A stretch of 17,608 bases of DNA from Fidelibacterota bacterium 46_43 (GTDB lineage: Bacteria; Fidelibacterota; Fidelibacteria; Fidelibacterales; Fidelibacteraceae): assembly GCA_001509335.1 (NCBI GenBank), contig LGGY01000142.1, positions 1 to 17,608 on the forward strand, in the 5' to 3' direction. Positions 8,192-15,994 of the stretch are shown here, piece after piece (position 1 is the stretch's first letter; each line of letters starts with the position of its first letter). The notes beneath the pieces are model-generated. The model was not told the DNA's origin and did not search any database. It was given only the letters and a program-made list of their open reading frames with translations. Position numbers and translations under genes: made by a program.

Positions 8192-8283
8192 GTGCATTTT
8201 ACCTGCCTTGAATGACGTGTTCTGTCCCCGAATTTTTATGTTTAAAACCTTTTCTATGATTCTTTAAAGGAAACTTCGTACTT

Positions 8284-8289
8284 TATAAT
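8284..8289 (+). promoter_or_regulatory. Candidate -10 element for the sdh operon
   Basis: A perfect TATAAT stands 43 bases before the sdhD GTG start. The -35 is poor (TCTTTA at 8261-8266 with a 17-base spacer). A perfect 10-base palindrome GAACCGGTTC at 8306-8315 lies just downstream, in the predicted leader, and could be an operator. Confidence 0.4.
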
Positions 8290-8332
8290 CAGCGAATTAA
8301 AGTTGGAACCGGTTCTCAAAGAGGGAAAAAAC

Positions 8333-8698
8333 GTGGGGAAACTCATTCGAAACATCAGCCCGGCTTTTCACTGGTATATGCAAAGAATTACCGCCATGAT
8401 TCTGGTGGTGGGACTCTTTGTACATTTCTGGGTTCTGCATTTTGCCATTGAAAGACCGGTAACGTTTGAAAAAGTGCAGGACAGGCTCTTATCACCCGGA
8501 TGGGTCTTTTTTGATGTTGTACTGCTGATAGCCGTCATATACCATGCATTTAACGGTTTATACAATGTGATCAACGATTATAATCCCCGGCCTGTCTTTC
8601 AAAAAATCATTGCCTGGACATTAACCATTGTGGGTGCCCTCGTCGTGATATATGGCATATTGGCTCTCTTGCCCTTTACACGGCAGGGAGGTGTATGA
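8333..8698 (+). CDS. sdhD: Succinate dehydrogenase/fumarate reductase membrane anchor, SdhD-type
   Basis: I place the start at the GTG at 8333 (121 residues), which has GAGGG seven bases upstream; a TTG at 8303 would add ten residues with no better site. Three membrane helices are visible (about 21-39, 57-75, 87-112). Helix 2 ends HAFNGLYNVINDYN, the SdhD signature: His71 is the heme ligand position and Asp82-Tyr83 line the quinone site. A second His, His31 in GLFVHFWVLH, sits where type A anchors place the ligand of the other heme. Anchors hold SdhA and SdhB to the inner membrane and carry electrons to quinone. It overlaps the next gene by 4 bases (ATGA), which implies coupled translation. 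Confidence is high for an anchor and moderate for D versus C naming. Confidence 0.85.
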   Translation: MGKLIRNISPAFHWYMQRITAMILVVGLFVHFWVLHFAIERPVTFEKVQDRLLSPGWVFFDVVLLIAVIYHAFNGLYNVINDYNPRPVFQKIIAWTLTIVGALVVIYGILALLPFTRQGGV

Positions 8699-9096
8699 TG
8701 TCCAACCGGAAACCGGGTTTTCTGAAAGAGTGGATGCTGAATTTCAACTGGGGGATGCTTGCCTTTATCTTTCACCGGGTGACTGGGCTGGCTCTGGTTT
8801 TGTATATTGTTTTGCATATATACAGTGTGGGACACTCCCTTGGAGGCGGTGATTCTTTCAATCAGATGATGAAAGGATACAATACACCGTTCGGACATGT
8901 GCTGGAATATTTCCTTCTTCTGGCTGTTTTATGGCACATGTTTAATGGAATCCGTATTACGGTGACAGATTTTCTTCGTTTTTCCCATAAACAAAAAGTG
9001 CTTATCCTCTGGGTCTTTATTTTAAGTGGTTTGATTGCATTGGCCTCCCTGTTACGCTTTATTCCCGAATTAAAAGTCCTGTTTGGAGGAAGCTGA
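8695..9096 (+). CDS. sdhC: Succinate dehydrogenase/fumarate reductase cytochrome b subunit, SdhC-type
   Basis: This 133-residue protein has three membrane helices and the SdhC signature FHRVTG near residue 26, followed by His41 (VLHIYSVG) and His81 in LWHMFNGIRITVTDF. The phrase 'YNTPFGHVLEY...HMFNGIR' resembles type A SdhC proteins of Mycobacterium and Thermus as I recall them. With the two His of SdhD this gives four candidate axial ligands, so two b hemes are predicted. The Ser that contacts ubiquinone in E. coli SdhC (before HR) is Phe here, which would fit a menaquinone enzyme (inference). Two tandem ATG codons are possible starts: GGAGG is 3 bases from the first (8695) and 6 from the second (8698), which is the better spaced. 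Confidence 0.88.
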   Translation: MMSNRKPGFLKEWMLNFNWGMLAFIFHRVTGLALVLYIVLHIYSVGHSLGGGDSFNQMMKGYNTPFGHVLEYFLLLAVLWHMFNGIRITVTDFLRFSHKQKVLILWVFILSGLIALASLLRFIPELKVLFGGS

Positions 9097-9099
9097 GTT

Positions 9100-10827
9100 A
9101 TGATTACATCGGATGTGATTGTGGTTGGAGCCGGATTGGCAGGATTGCGGGCAGCTTTGGAATTGAACCGTCATAATGTAAAAGTCGCCGTAGTTACTAA
9201 AGTCCACCCTGCCCGCTCCCATAGCGTGGCTGCCCAGGGAGGTATCAATGCCGCTCTGAGGAACCATCCCCGTGGTAAGTTTGACAGTCCTGAACTCCAT
9301 GCTTTCGACACCATTAAAGGCAGTGATTATCTGGCCGATCAGAAAGCTGTGTTAAAGATGACCACGGAAGGTATTGAACGGATTTACGAACTGGAACACT
9401 GGGGGGCCCCATTCAGCCGGACGGAAGACGGGCGTATCGCCCAAAGGCCTTTCGGGGGTGCGGGTTTTCCCCGAACCTGTTACGCGACAGATAAAACCGG
9501 TCATGTTCTGCTTCATACCCTTTATGAACAGGCCTTGAAATTTGAAGCCGCCAGTGAACGGGCGGATATGCAGATTTTTGATGAATGGTTTGTTACCCGT
9601 TTGATCGTGTATAAGGGTACCGCAAAGGGTGTGATTGCCCTGAATATCAATACCGGTGAACTTGAAATCTTTGCCGGCCAGGCCGTGATCTGGGCGACAG
9701 GCGGTTCTGGCCGGGTTTTCGGCCGGACCAGCAATGCGTACATCAATACCGGCTGGGGAATGTGTGTCCCCTTTTATGAGGGGGTTCCCCTGAAAGATAT
9801 GGAATTTATTCAGTTCCATCCTACCGAACTCTACACGAATAATGTGCTTATCACAGAAGGTGCCCGGGGTGAGGGAGGCTTCCTCCTGAATAATAGACAA
9901 GAGCGATTTCTGGCAAATTATGAAGATTCGGCAAAAGCCATGGAGATGGCCCCCCGGGATATTGTCGCCCGGAACATGCAACGGGAAATTCTGGCCGGCC
10001 GAGGTGTGGAAGGAAAATATATCCACCTGGATCTCCGCCACCTGGGGAAAAAGAAAATTCTTGAAAGGCTTCCGAGTATCCGGATGCATGCCATCCATTT
10101 TGCCGGTGTGGATCCCATCGACCAGCCCATTCCTGTTGCACCGGGACAACATTATACCATGGGCGGACTGGATGTGAATCTGAATACTGAATCAAAAGTA
10201 AAGGGATTTTTTGCTGCCGGTGAATGTGCCTGTGTGAGCGTCCACGGATCTAACCGACTGGGAGGAAATTCACTCCTGGAAACGGTTGTATTCGGGAAAA
10301 TTGCCGGCGAGTATGCTTCCGCATATTTCAAGGAGGGGGGAGGAACCGATGTCCCCGTGAGTTTTTTAAATCAAATCCTCAAAGAAGAAGAAGATAAAAT
10401 AATCCGTCTGCTGGAATCCAAAGGAAAAGAGAACCATTCTGCTATCAAGCACGAACTGGGTAATGCCATGGATTTGGGTGCCGGAATTTTTCGTGAAGCC
10501 CGAACTATGAATGTGTCACTGGAAAAAGTAAAAGAGCTCAAGGAAAGATATGAACATATCGGGTTGAACAGCAGCGGCCGGATTGCAAATTTCGATTTAT
10601 TATGGGCCATACAGCTTAAAGGAAGCCTGGATCTGGCGGAAGTGATTCTTCGTGGCGCCATCAACCGTCAGGAAAGCCGCGGCGCACAGTTCCGGACCGA
10701 TTATCCCATGCGAGATGATAAAAACTGGATGAAACATACCGTGGCAAAGTGGAAAGATGGTACGATCCACCTTGGCTATACCTCCGTGGACCTGTCCCTG
10801 TATAAGGCAAAAAAACGTCATTATTAA
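9100..10827 (+). CDS. sdhA: Succinate dehydrogenase/fumarate reductase flavoprotein subunit
   Basis: This 575-residue protein has the FAD Rossmann motif GAGLAGL at 10-16 and the covalent-FAD His (His41) in RSHSVAAQGG. Substrate-site residues are in order: QFHPTELY, EGARGEGG (Arg256), HYTMGGL (His351) and SNRLGGNSLLE (Arg386). It oxidises succinate to fumarate, or the reverse, and passes electrons to the Fe-S clusters of SdhB. The sequence alone does not set the physiological direction. It starts 3 bases after sdhC ends, and GGAGG lies 10 bases upstream inside the end of sdhC. All expected catalytic residues are present and the length is normal for the family. Confidence 0.96.
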   Translation: MITSDVIVVGAGLAGLRAALELNRHNVKVAVVTKVHPARSHSVAAQGGINAALRNHPRGKFDSPELHAFDTIKGSDYLADQKAVLKMTTEGIERIYELEHWGAPFSRTEDGRIAQRPFGGAGFPRTCYATDKTGHVLLHTLYEQALKFEAASERADMQIFDEWFVTRLIVYKGTAKGVIALNINTGELEIFAGQAVIWATGGSGRVFGRTSNAYINTGWGMCVPFYEGVPLKDMEFIQFHPTELYTNNVLITEGARGEGGFLLNNRQERFLANYEDSAKAMEMAPRDIVARNMQREILAGRGVEGKYIHLDLRHLGKKKILERLPSIRMHAIHFAGVDPIDQPIPVAPGQHYTMGGLDVNLNTESKVKGFFAAGECACVSVHGSNRLGGNSLLETVVFGKIAGEYASAYFKEGGGTDVPVSFLNQILKEEEDKIIRLLESKGKENHSAIKHELGNAMDLGAGIFREARTMNVSLEKVKELKERYEHIGLNSSGRIANFDLLWAIQLKGSLDLAEVILRGAINRQESRGAQFRTDYPMRDDKNWMKHTVAKWKDGTIHLGYTSVDLSLYKAKKRHY

Positions 10828-10848
10828 GAGATCTTACCGGAGATGAGC

Positions 10849-11580
10849 ATGGCTGAAACAAAAACATTTAAAGTATTCCGTTTTAATCCCCAAACAGATA
10901 AAAAACACCGATTTGATACTTTTAAGGTTCCCTGCCGGCCGGGTATGACCGTTTTGCAGGCTCTGAACTATGTTCAGGAGAATCTGGACGGTTCCCTGGC
11001 CTACCGTTCATCCTGCCGGGAAGGGATTTGCGGATCCTGCGCTATGCATATCAATGGAAAATACCGCCTGGCCTGCGAAACACAGATAAGCCATTTAAGT
11101 GCTTCCATCACAATTCGTCCCATGGCGCACATGGATATTATTCGGGACCTTGTTGTGGATATGACACCCTTTTTTGAAAAACTTAAGGCCATCAAACCTT
11201 ATCTGATCCCTGGCGATCCAGATGAAGGGGCGGAACGGATTCAGACACAGGATGAACGTGCTTATCTTGACTATATTGTTGATTGCATTCTCTGTGGTGC
11301 CTGTTATGCTTCCTGCGCCGTCAACGGCTATGATGATGAATATCTTGGGCCGGCTGCTCTGGCCAAGACAAACCGTTTTTTAATGGATTCACGGGATAAG
11401 GCCGATGAACAACGGCTGGCCCTGGTGTGTGATGAACACGGTGTTTTCCGGTGCCATACCCTTTTTAACTGCCAGACGGTGTGCCCGAAAAATGTGGATC
11501 CCACGGCGAATATTGCAAATCTCAAACGGCAGATTATTGCCCGGCAACTCAATCCCGGATTTTCCAAAAAAGGGATCTGA
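10849..11580 (+). CDS. sdhB: Succinate dehydrogenase/fumarate reductase iron-sulfur subunit
   Basis: I start at the second ATG (10849, 243 residues) because CCGGAG lies six bases before it and abuts the first ATG at 10843. The N-terminal ferredoxin domain has the [2Fe-2S] cysteines C56, C61, C64 and C76 (CREGICGSC...LAC); the third is Cys where E. coli SdhB has Asp. The C-terminal domain has C146, C149, C152 and C156 (CILCGACYASC) and C202, C208 and C212 (CHTLFNCQTVCPK), which together serve the [4Fe-4S] and [3Fe-4S] clusters. The Pro that usually follows the fourth Cys is Ala. The subunit relays electrons from FAD to quinone at the anchors. It is the last gene of the D-C-A-B operon. Confidence 0.95.
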   Translation: MAETKTFKVFRFNPQTDKKHRFDTFKVPCRPGMTVLQALNYVQENLDGSLAYRSSCREGICGSCAMHINGKYRLACETQISHLSASITIRPMAHMDIIRDLVVDMTPFFEKLKAIKPYLIPGDPDEGAERIQTQDERAYLDYIVDCILCGACYASCAVNGYDDEYLGPAALAKTNRFLMDSRDKADEQRLALVCDEHGVFRCHTLFNCQTVCPKNVDPTANIANLKRQIIARQLNPGFSKKGI

Positions 11581-11587
11581 TCGCTCA

Positions 11588-11604
11588 TTTTCCAACCGGA
11601 AAAA
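11588..11604 (+). terminator. Weak hairpin after sdhB, possible terminator
   Basis: TTTTCC and GGAAAA pair around a 4-base AACC loop 8 bases after the sdhB stop, followed by a T-rich stretch (CTTTCTTTTTATTT). The stem is short and mostly A-T, so termination may be partial, leaving some read-through into the M16 genes. Confidence 0.3.
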
Positions 11605-11635
11605 CTTTCTTTTTATTTCAACAGCTTGTATTTTT

Positions 11636-12973
11636 ATGTTGATGAAAAAACGCCGCAAACTAAGTATCGCAATTCTTTTTGCACTCTGTTTCACAGTCCT
11701 TCCGTTGAATGCCACCTTTTTTCCCTATCTTATGTATGAAAAAGAGTTGCCGAATCACATGCGGATAGTTGTAGTTCCCATCCGGGATGCCCGAACGGTG
11801 AGTTTTGCCACCCTGGTCCAGACCGGCTCAAGGAATGAAACAGATCATGGATATACCGGGTATGCCCACCTGCTGGAACACATGATGTTCCGGGGGTCGG
11901 AGAATTATTCCACCGAAGACCGTGTGAATCTTTTATACCGTTACGGGGGTGACAGCAATGCGTTTACATCCATGGATTATACATGTTATACCGTCAGTTG
12001 TGACCCGGCCGGCTGGCAAGAAGTTCTGGCTCTTGAAGCAGACCGCCTGATGCGACTCTCCCTGAAGAAGGAGGATTTTAAAGCCGAAACAGGGGCTGTC
12101 ATCGGTGAATTCGGAATTTCTGAAAAATATCCTTCCAACCGCATGGACAATGCCCTGCGGGCGTGCATGTTTCAGGGACACACTTATGAACATTCAGTAA
12201 TCGGATACCGTGAAGACGTGATGAATATGCCTGATGGTTATGAGTATATCCGGGATTTCTACAAAAAGGAATACCGGCCGGATAAAACCATTATGTTCAT
12301 TGCAGGAAAAATTGACAGACCGGGAGATGTGTTATCAAAAATCGAGGATCTTTTTTCCGGATGGACGTATGAACCGGCGCCTCTTCCGACGATCCGGCCT
12401 TCTTTGAAGCCTGTCAGTTGCCAGGACACACTCTATGATGCATCTATACCAGCACCGAGAGTGAAAATCGCCTGGAAAATTCCCGGGTATGCACAGGACC
12501 GTCTGGGGCACATCGCAGCCCGTATCTTGGCGGAACACTATTTTTCGGACAATTCTCCCCTGATGATTAAACTCCGCGATGAGAAAAAGTGGATTTCATC
12601 AGGAACTTACAGCGTACCCTTAACGATTGATCCCTATTGGATTTCACTGGATCTTGTCCTGACAGAAGAGGGGGTGGGGGCAGCTATAGGTGATTATGTC
12701 CTCGGCATTTTACAAGACAGCCGGTACACCCTGAAGGCCGGAGAACTTGAAAGTCTTAAAAAACGTCAGTTTTACAAGACTCATATGCAATTGAGCTCGC
12801 CTTCATCTATCCTGAGAGTACTTGCGGATTATGCCCATATCAAGGGAGACCCTCAGGAAATAAACCACTATTTTCTGGCCCTGGAACGGCTTGAAATTCT
12901 GGATATCCGCCAGTGCAAAGAAAACTATCTGACACGGAGGAATCAATCCGAACTATGGATGCTCGCACGATGA
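11636..12973 (+). CDS. Secreted M16 zinc metalloprotease, catalytic subunit
   Basis: This protein has about 445 residues, starting at ATG 11636 or, two codons later, at 11642. Neither has a Shine-Dalgarno site, unlike most genes here; the spacer is T-rich. A frame extending upstream to 11405 overlaps sdhB and is rejected. The N-terminus is a Sec signal peptide (MKKRRK, then a hydrophobic core). The inverted zinc motif is intact as HLLEH (near residues 78-82), with the distal Glu pair about 70 and 76 residues later (FKAETGAVIGEF), matching HxxEHx(69)Ex(6)E of pitrilysin-type enzymes. The C-terminal half keeps a degenerate R-Y pair (LRDEKKWISSGTYS). Bacterial M16B enzymes act as heterodimers with a non-catalytic partner, and the next gene fits that role. 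Periplasmic peptide or protein degradation is likely; the substrate is unknown. Confidence 0.9.
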   Translation: MLMKKRRKLSIAILFALCFTVLPLNATFFPYLMYEKELPNHMRIVVVPIRDARTVSFATLVQTGSRNETDHGYTGYAHLLEHMMFRGSENYSTEDRVNLLYRYGGDSNAFTSMDYTCYTVSCDPAGWQEVLALEADRLMRLSLKKEDFKAETGAVIGEFGISEKYPSNRMDNALRACMFQGHTYEHSVIGYREDVMNMPDGYEYIRDFYKKEYRPDKTIMFIAGKIDRPGDVLSKIEDLFSGWTYEPAPLPTIRPSLKPVSCQDTLYDASIPAPRVKIAWKIPGYAQDRLGHIAARILAEHYFSDNSPLMIKLRDEKKWISSGTYSVPLTIDPYWISLDLVLTEEGVGAAIGDYVLGILQDSRYTLKAGELESLKKRQFYKTHMQLSSPSSILRVLADYAHIKGDPQEINHYFLALERLEILDIRQCKENYLTRRNQSELWMLAR

Positions 12974-14457
12974 AAAAAATCCTGATCTCCGGGTTATTCC
13001 TTATCCTGATTGCCGGCTGTGACCGGGAAATTCCGGCGTGGTATACTTATATCCCACATGAAAGCAGCCCGGTTGTATCCGTCAGTCTCCGTTTTGATAC
13101 GGGTTCGGCCATCGAACCGGAAGATAAAAAGGGCATTTCACGCCTGACCATGATGTCGGTGTTGGAGCATTCAACAAAACAGACGCCCAGAAGCGAGATT
13201 CTGAAAGAATTAAATGACCGGGCTATTTCAGAACAGATCATTGTGGATACCGATGTATCAACCTTTCTTTTCCGTTTGCATAAGGATCACGTGGATGCAT
13301 GGCTTTCACTGCTTGAACAACGGTTTTGTCATCCGGCCTTTGCGGAACATGAGGTGGACCTTCTCATCCGGCAAGAAAAAGAGAGACTGGAGAATAAAAT
13401 ATTGTACCGCAGCGAGGATTTTTCCAGGGATGTGCTGGTAGAAAAACTTTTCAGCGGGCATCCGTATGCCGGTTTACCTGCCGGGTATCCTTACACTCTG
13501 AAGAAATTGTCCGGTGAGGATTTAAAAGCGTGGTGGGAACAATCGTTTTCCGTAAACAATATGCATATTGCCGTTTCAGGGCCGGTCAGCCCGGATCAGC
13601 AGGACAGACTGATTGAAATCCTTTCGGAATTTCATCCCAGATCACATCCTTCGTTCCCTGAATTACCCCAGCCAGACCTTCCGGATACGATTCACTATAT
13701 TCTGATCGATAACGGATCGGATGTATCGGCCGTTTGCCTTGGATGGCACCTGCCCTTTAACCGGTCCGACAGGGAGTTTTATCCTTCCTGGATATTTAGT
13801 TCCTATCTGGGAGAACACAGGACCTTTTACGGTCACCTGATGAAAGAACTCCGTGTGAAACGGGGATTTAACTACGGGGATTATGCCTATGGTGAGCACT
13901 TTGTGCAAAATCACTACTCTGTGTTTCCCCAGCCGGGGCATCCCCGCCTGTACCAGTACTTCAGTATCTGGATTCGTCCCCTGAAAAATCAGAATGTCCC
14001 TTTTGCACTCCGACTGGTTTTCCATGACCTTGAAAACTTCCGAAAAAATGGTTTGGACAGCCTTTCGTATGTTCAGACGAAAGATTTCCTTATATCGTAC
14101 ATCAACCTGTATGCCCGAAACCAGGCGGATTTCCTGAGTTTTTCCCAGGATTATGCCTACTATGGGCTTGAAGATTTTCCGGCTTCAGCCCGGCAAGGGC
14201 TGGATTCCACGGATTATCAAACAGGACAGGACATGATAAAGAATGCCATCGATCTCCACCGGATGGTTGTGGTGGTTGTAGGCGGTGATACCGGTTCACT
14301 TGAGAAAATTCTGACAGAAAATCTGCCGGCATCCCCGTTGTATACAACTCGGCCTGGTGCAGATGTTCTCAAACGGGATCAGGCAATTGAAGCATATCCT
14401 TTGCCTTCGGGTATGATCGAACGATATGGGACATTGGATTTTTTACAGAAACATTAA
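12970..14457 (+). CDS. M16-like lipoprotein, non-catalytic partner
   Basis: This protein has 495 residues from the ATG at 12970, which overlaps the stop of the catalytic subunit (ATGA). Upstream in-frame ATGs at 12913 and 12955 would hide the signal peptide. Residues 1-17 (MKKILISGLFLILIAGC) form a lipoprotein signal with Asp at +2. The M16 fold is recognisable (SVSLRFDTGSAIEPEDKKGISRL...), but where HxxEH should be the sequence reads R-L-T-M-M, so no zinc is expected. The C-terminal half retains the substrate-binding Arg and Tyr context (MKELRVKRGFNYGDYAYGE). This division, zinc subunit plus RY subunit, is the established M16B heterodimer arrangement. Lipidation would anchor the protease at a membrane. 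In E. coli, Asp at +2 favours inner-membrane retention; whether that rule holds here is unknown. Confidence 0.85.
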   Translation: MKKILISGLFLILIAGCDREIPAWYTYIPHESSPVVSVSLRFDTGSAIEPEDKKGISRLTMMSVLEHSTKQTPRSEILKELNDRAISEQIIVDTDVSTFLFRLHKDHVDAWLSLLEQRFCHPAFAEHEVDLLIRQEKERLENKILYRSEDFSRDVLVEKLFSGHPYAGLPAGYPYTLKKLSGEDLKAWWEQSFSVNNMHIAVSGPVSPDQQDRLIEILSEFHPRSHPSFPELPQPDLPDTIHYILIDNGSDVSAVCLGWHLPFNRSDREFYPSWIFSSYLGEHRTFYGHLMKELRVKRGFNYGDYAYGEHFVQNHYSVFPQPGHPRLYQYFSIWIRPLKNQNVPFALRLVFHDLENFRKNGLDSLSYVQTKDFLISYINLYARNQADFLSFSQDYAYYGLEDFPASARQGLDSTDYQTGQDMIKNAIDLHRMVVVVVGGDTGSLEKILTENLPASPLYTTRPGADVLKRDQAIEAYPLPSGMIERYGTLDFLQKH

Positions 14458-14481
14458 TTTTGAAAAAAGGGAGTATTATCT

Positions 14482-15849
14482 ATGACCGACGTAATCAGTC
14501 GCAGGATTGCACGATTCGCCGTAAACCTTTCGTATGAAGACCTTCCGGAAGAAGTTGTCGGGCAGGCCAAACGTTTTATCTATGACTCCGTGGGATGTGC
14601 ACTGGGAAGCATGAAAACACCTGACGTGAATATCATACGGAATCTTTTTCTTGAAATGAAGGGAGAACCGGAATCGACGGTGTTGGGTTTTGGAGATAAG
14701 TTTCCGGCAGTCAACAGCACCCTTCTCAACTCACTCATGATCCGGGCTCTGGATTTCAATGATATTTATTGGAAGGAGGATCCGTCCCATCCGTCAGATC
14801 TGATCCCCGCAGCCCTGGCACTGGCGGAAAAGGAAAATGCCTCCATGAAGGATGTTATTGTGGCCATCGTACTGGCCTATGAATTTGAACAACGTTTGTG
14901 TGAATGGGCCAAACCGGGGATTCGTGAACGGAAATGGCATCATGCCACACTGACTCAGCTTGTATCTCCCATTGTGGCAGGAAAAATTTTGGGGCTTACC
15001 GAAGATCAAATGGTTTACGCCATAGGGATCAACGGATGCCATAACCATACCATCGGATGTCCAACAGCGGGTAAACTGACGATGATGAAAAATACAGTGG
15101 ACCCGATGGCTGTACAATCGGGTGTCTTTGCTGCTCTGATGGCTCAAAAAGGGTACACAGGGACTGAAGCAATTTTTGAAGGCAAGGAAGGGTTTCAGGA
15201 TGTGTATGGACCGGACTGGGATGATGCCGTACTAACCGAAGGGCTTGGAGAGTCTTACCGGATCATGGAATGCAGTATGAAAGCTTTTCCCACCGAAGCA
15301 CTTACCCATACCCACCTGTCTGCTGCGATTAAGATTGTCACCGAAAATGACATTTCGTATGATCAAATCAGTGAAGTGGTGATCACGACCATTGCCCGGG
15401 CTTGTGATATCTTATTCGATCCCCATAAATACAGGCCTGAAAGCCGAGAGACGGCGGATCACAGCCTGCCGTACTGTATCGCCAGGGCTTTAATCGATAA
15501 GCAAATCACAACTGAGAGTTTTTCCGATGAAAAATTGAAAGATCCCCGACTGTGGGAAGTCATTGACAAAATCAAAGGGGAAGCCTCGGTTGAGTTTGAA
15601 AAGATGTTTCCGGCGAAACAACCCTCTAAAGTGAAGATTACTTTGAAAGACGGACGTGTTTTTGAACAATACCTGGAGTATCCCAAGGGGGATCCCCGGG
15701 AACCCATGACAGTAGAGGATCTGAAAAACAAATTTACCGCACTGGCAAAACCGGGTGCTGATGAAGCCAAAATTAGTAAAATCACGCAGGTTGTTTTTTC
15801 CTGTGAAAAGATGTCTGCCCGGACATTCATGTGCGAGATGACTCTCTGA
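14482..15849 (+). CDS. MmgE/PrpD family protein
   Basis: This 455-residue protein belongs to the MmgE/PrpD family over its full length. Recognisable blocks are the opening 'IARFAVNLSYEDLPEEVV..AKRFIYDSVGCAL', 'RALDFND' near residue 92, the His-rich WHHATLTQ near 153, 'KAFPTEALTHTHLSAA' near 270 and 'RETADHSLPYCIARAL' near 320. Known members dehydrate 2-methylcitrate (PrpD) or decarboxylate cis-aconitate; all act on tricarboxylates or similar acids. No prpB, prpC or acnD neighbour is visible, so the substrate cannot be assigned. AGGGAG sits eight bases before the ATG and the gap to the M16 lipoprotein gene is 24 bases, so they may share a transcript. E. coli PrpD is slightly longer (483 residues); no key block appears to be missing. 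Confidence 0.85.
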   Translation: MTDVISRRIARFAVNLSYEDLPEEVVGQAKRFIYDSVGCALGSMKTPDVNIIRNLFLEMKGEPESTVLGFGDKFPAVNSTLLNSLMIRALDFNDIYWKEDPSHPSDLIPAALALAEKENASMKDVIVAIVLAYEFEQRLCEWAKPGIRERKWHHATLTQLVSPIVAGKILGLTEDQMVYAIGINGCHNHTIGCPTAGKLTMMKNTVDPMAVQSGVFAALMAQKGYTGTEAIFEGKEGFQDVYGPDWDDAVLTEGLGESYRIMECSMKAFPTEALTHTHLSAAIKIVTENDISYDQISEVVITTIARACDILFDPHKYRPESRETADHSLPYCIARALIDKQITTESFSDEKLKDPRLWEVIDKIKGEASVEFEKMFPAKQPSKVKITLKDGRVFEQYLEYPKGDPREPMTVEDLKNKFTALAKPGADEAKISKITQVVFSCEKMSARTFMCEMTL

Positions 15850-15904
15850 TTTGATCTGAATAACAGAAAAGATGGAAAAAAGAAGCATAAATATAAAATT
15901 TCTG

Positions 15905-15933
15905 TTGACTGAACTCTTAATATTCAATATGTT
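15905..15933 (+). promoter_or_regulatory. Sigma70-type promoter for the small barrel gene
   Basis: TTGACT (15905-15910) and TATGTT (15928-15933) are separated by exactly 17 bases. The -35 matches consensus at 5 of 6 and the -10 at 4 of 6, and an A/T-rich stretch upstream could serve as an UP element. The predicted leader is about 55 bases. Confidence 0.6.
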
Positions 15934-15994
15934 TCTATAAATCATGGCAAAAAATCATGAAAAACAGTAACTCAAAGATGGAGGTGTATATAAA

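Noticed and set aside
8192..8283. Possible riboswitch or small RNA between dsbD and sdhD
   Set aside because: The spacer is short, AT-rich and shows no convincing nested stems; only a -10 element and a 10-base palindrome could be supported near it.
9352..10152. A 266-codon open frame on the minus strand opposite sdhA
   Set aside because: It lies wholly inside a well-conserved sdhA with all catalytic residues; the antisense protein is Gly/Pro/His-rich with no recognisable domain and no ribosome-binding context.
11405..11641. Upstream extension of the M16 catalytic gene into sdhB
   Set aside because: It would overlap sdhB out of frame and place the Sec signal peptide in the middle of the protein.
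12913..12969. Earlier starts for the M16 lipoprotein (12913, 12955)
   Set aside because: They add charged residues before a textbook lipoprotein signal, and the GGAGG is too far (14 bases) from the 12955 ATG; the ATGA overlap at 12970 fits coupled translation.
15490..15945. A 151-codon minus-strand frame opposite the end of prpD
   Set aside because: It overlaps conserved PrpD sequence and looks like the complement of coding DNA; there is no start signal.
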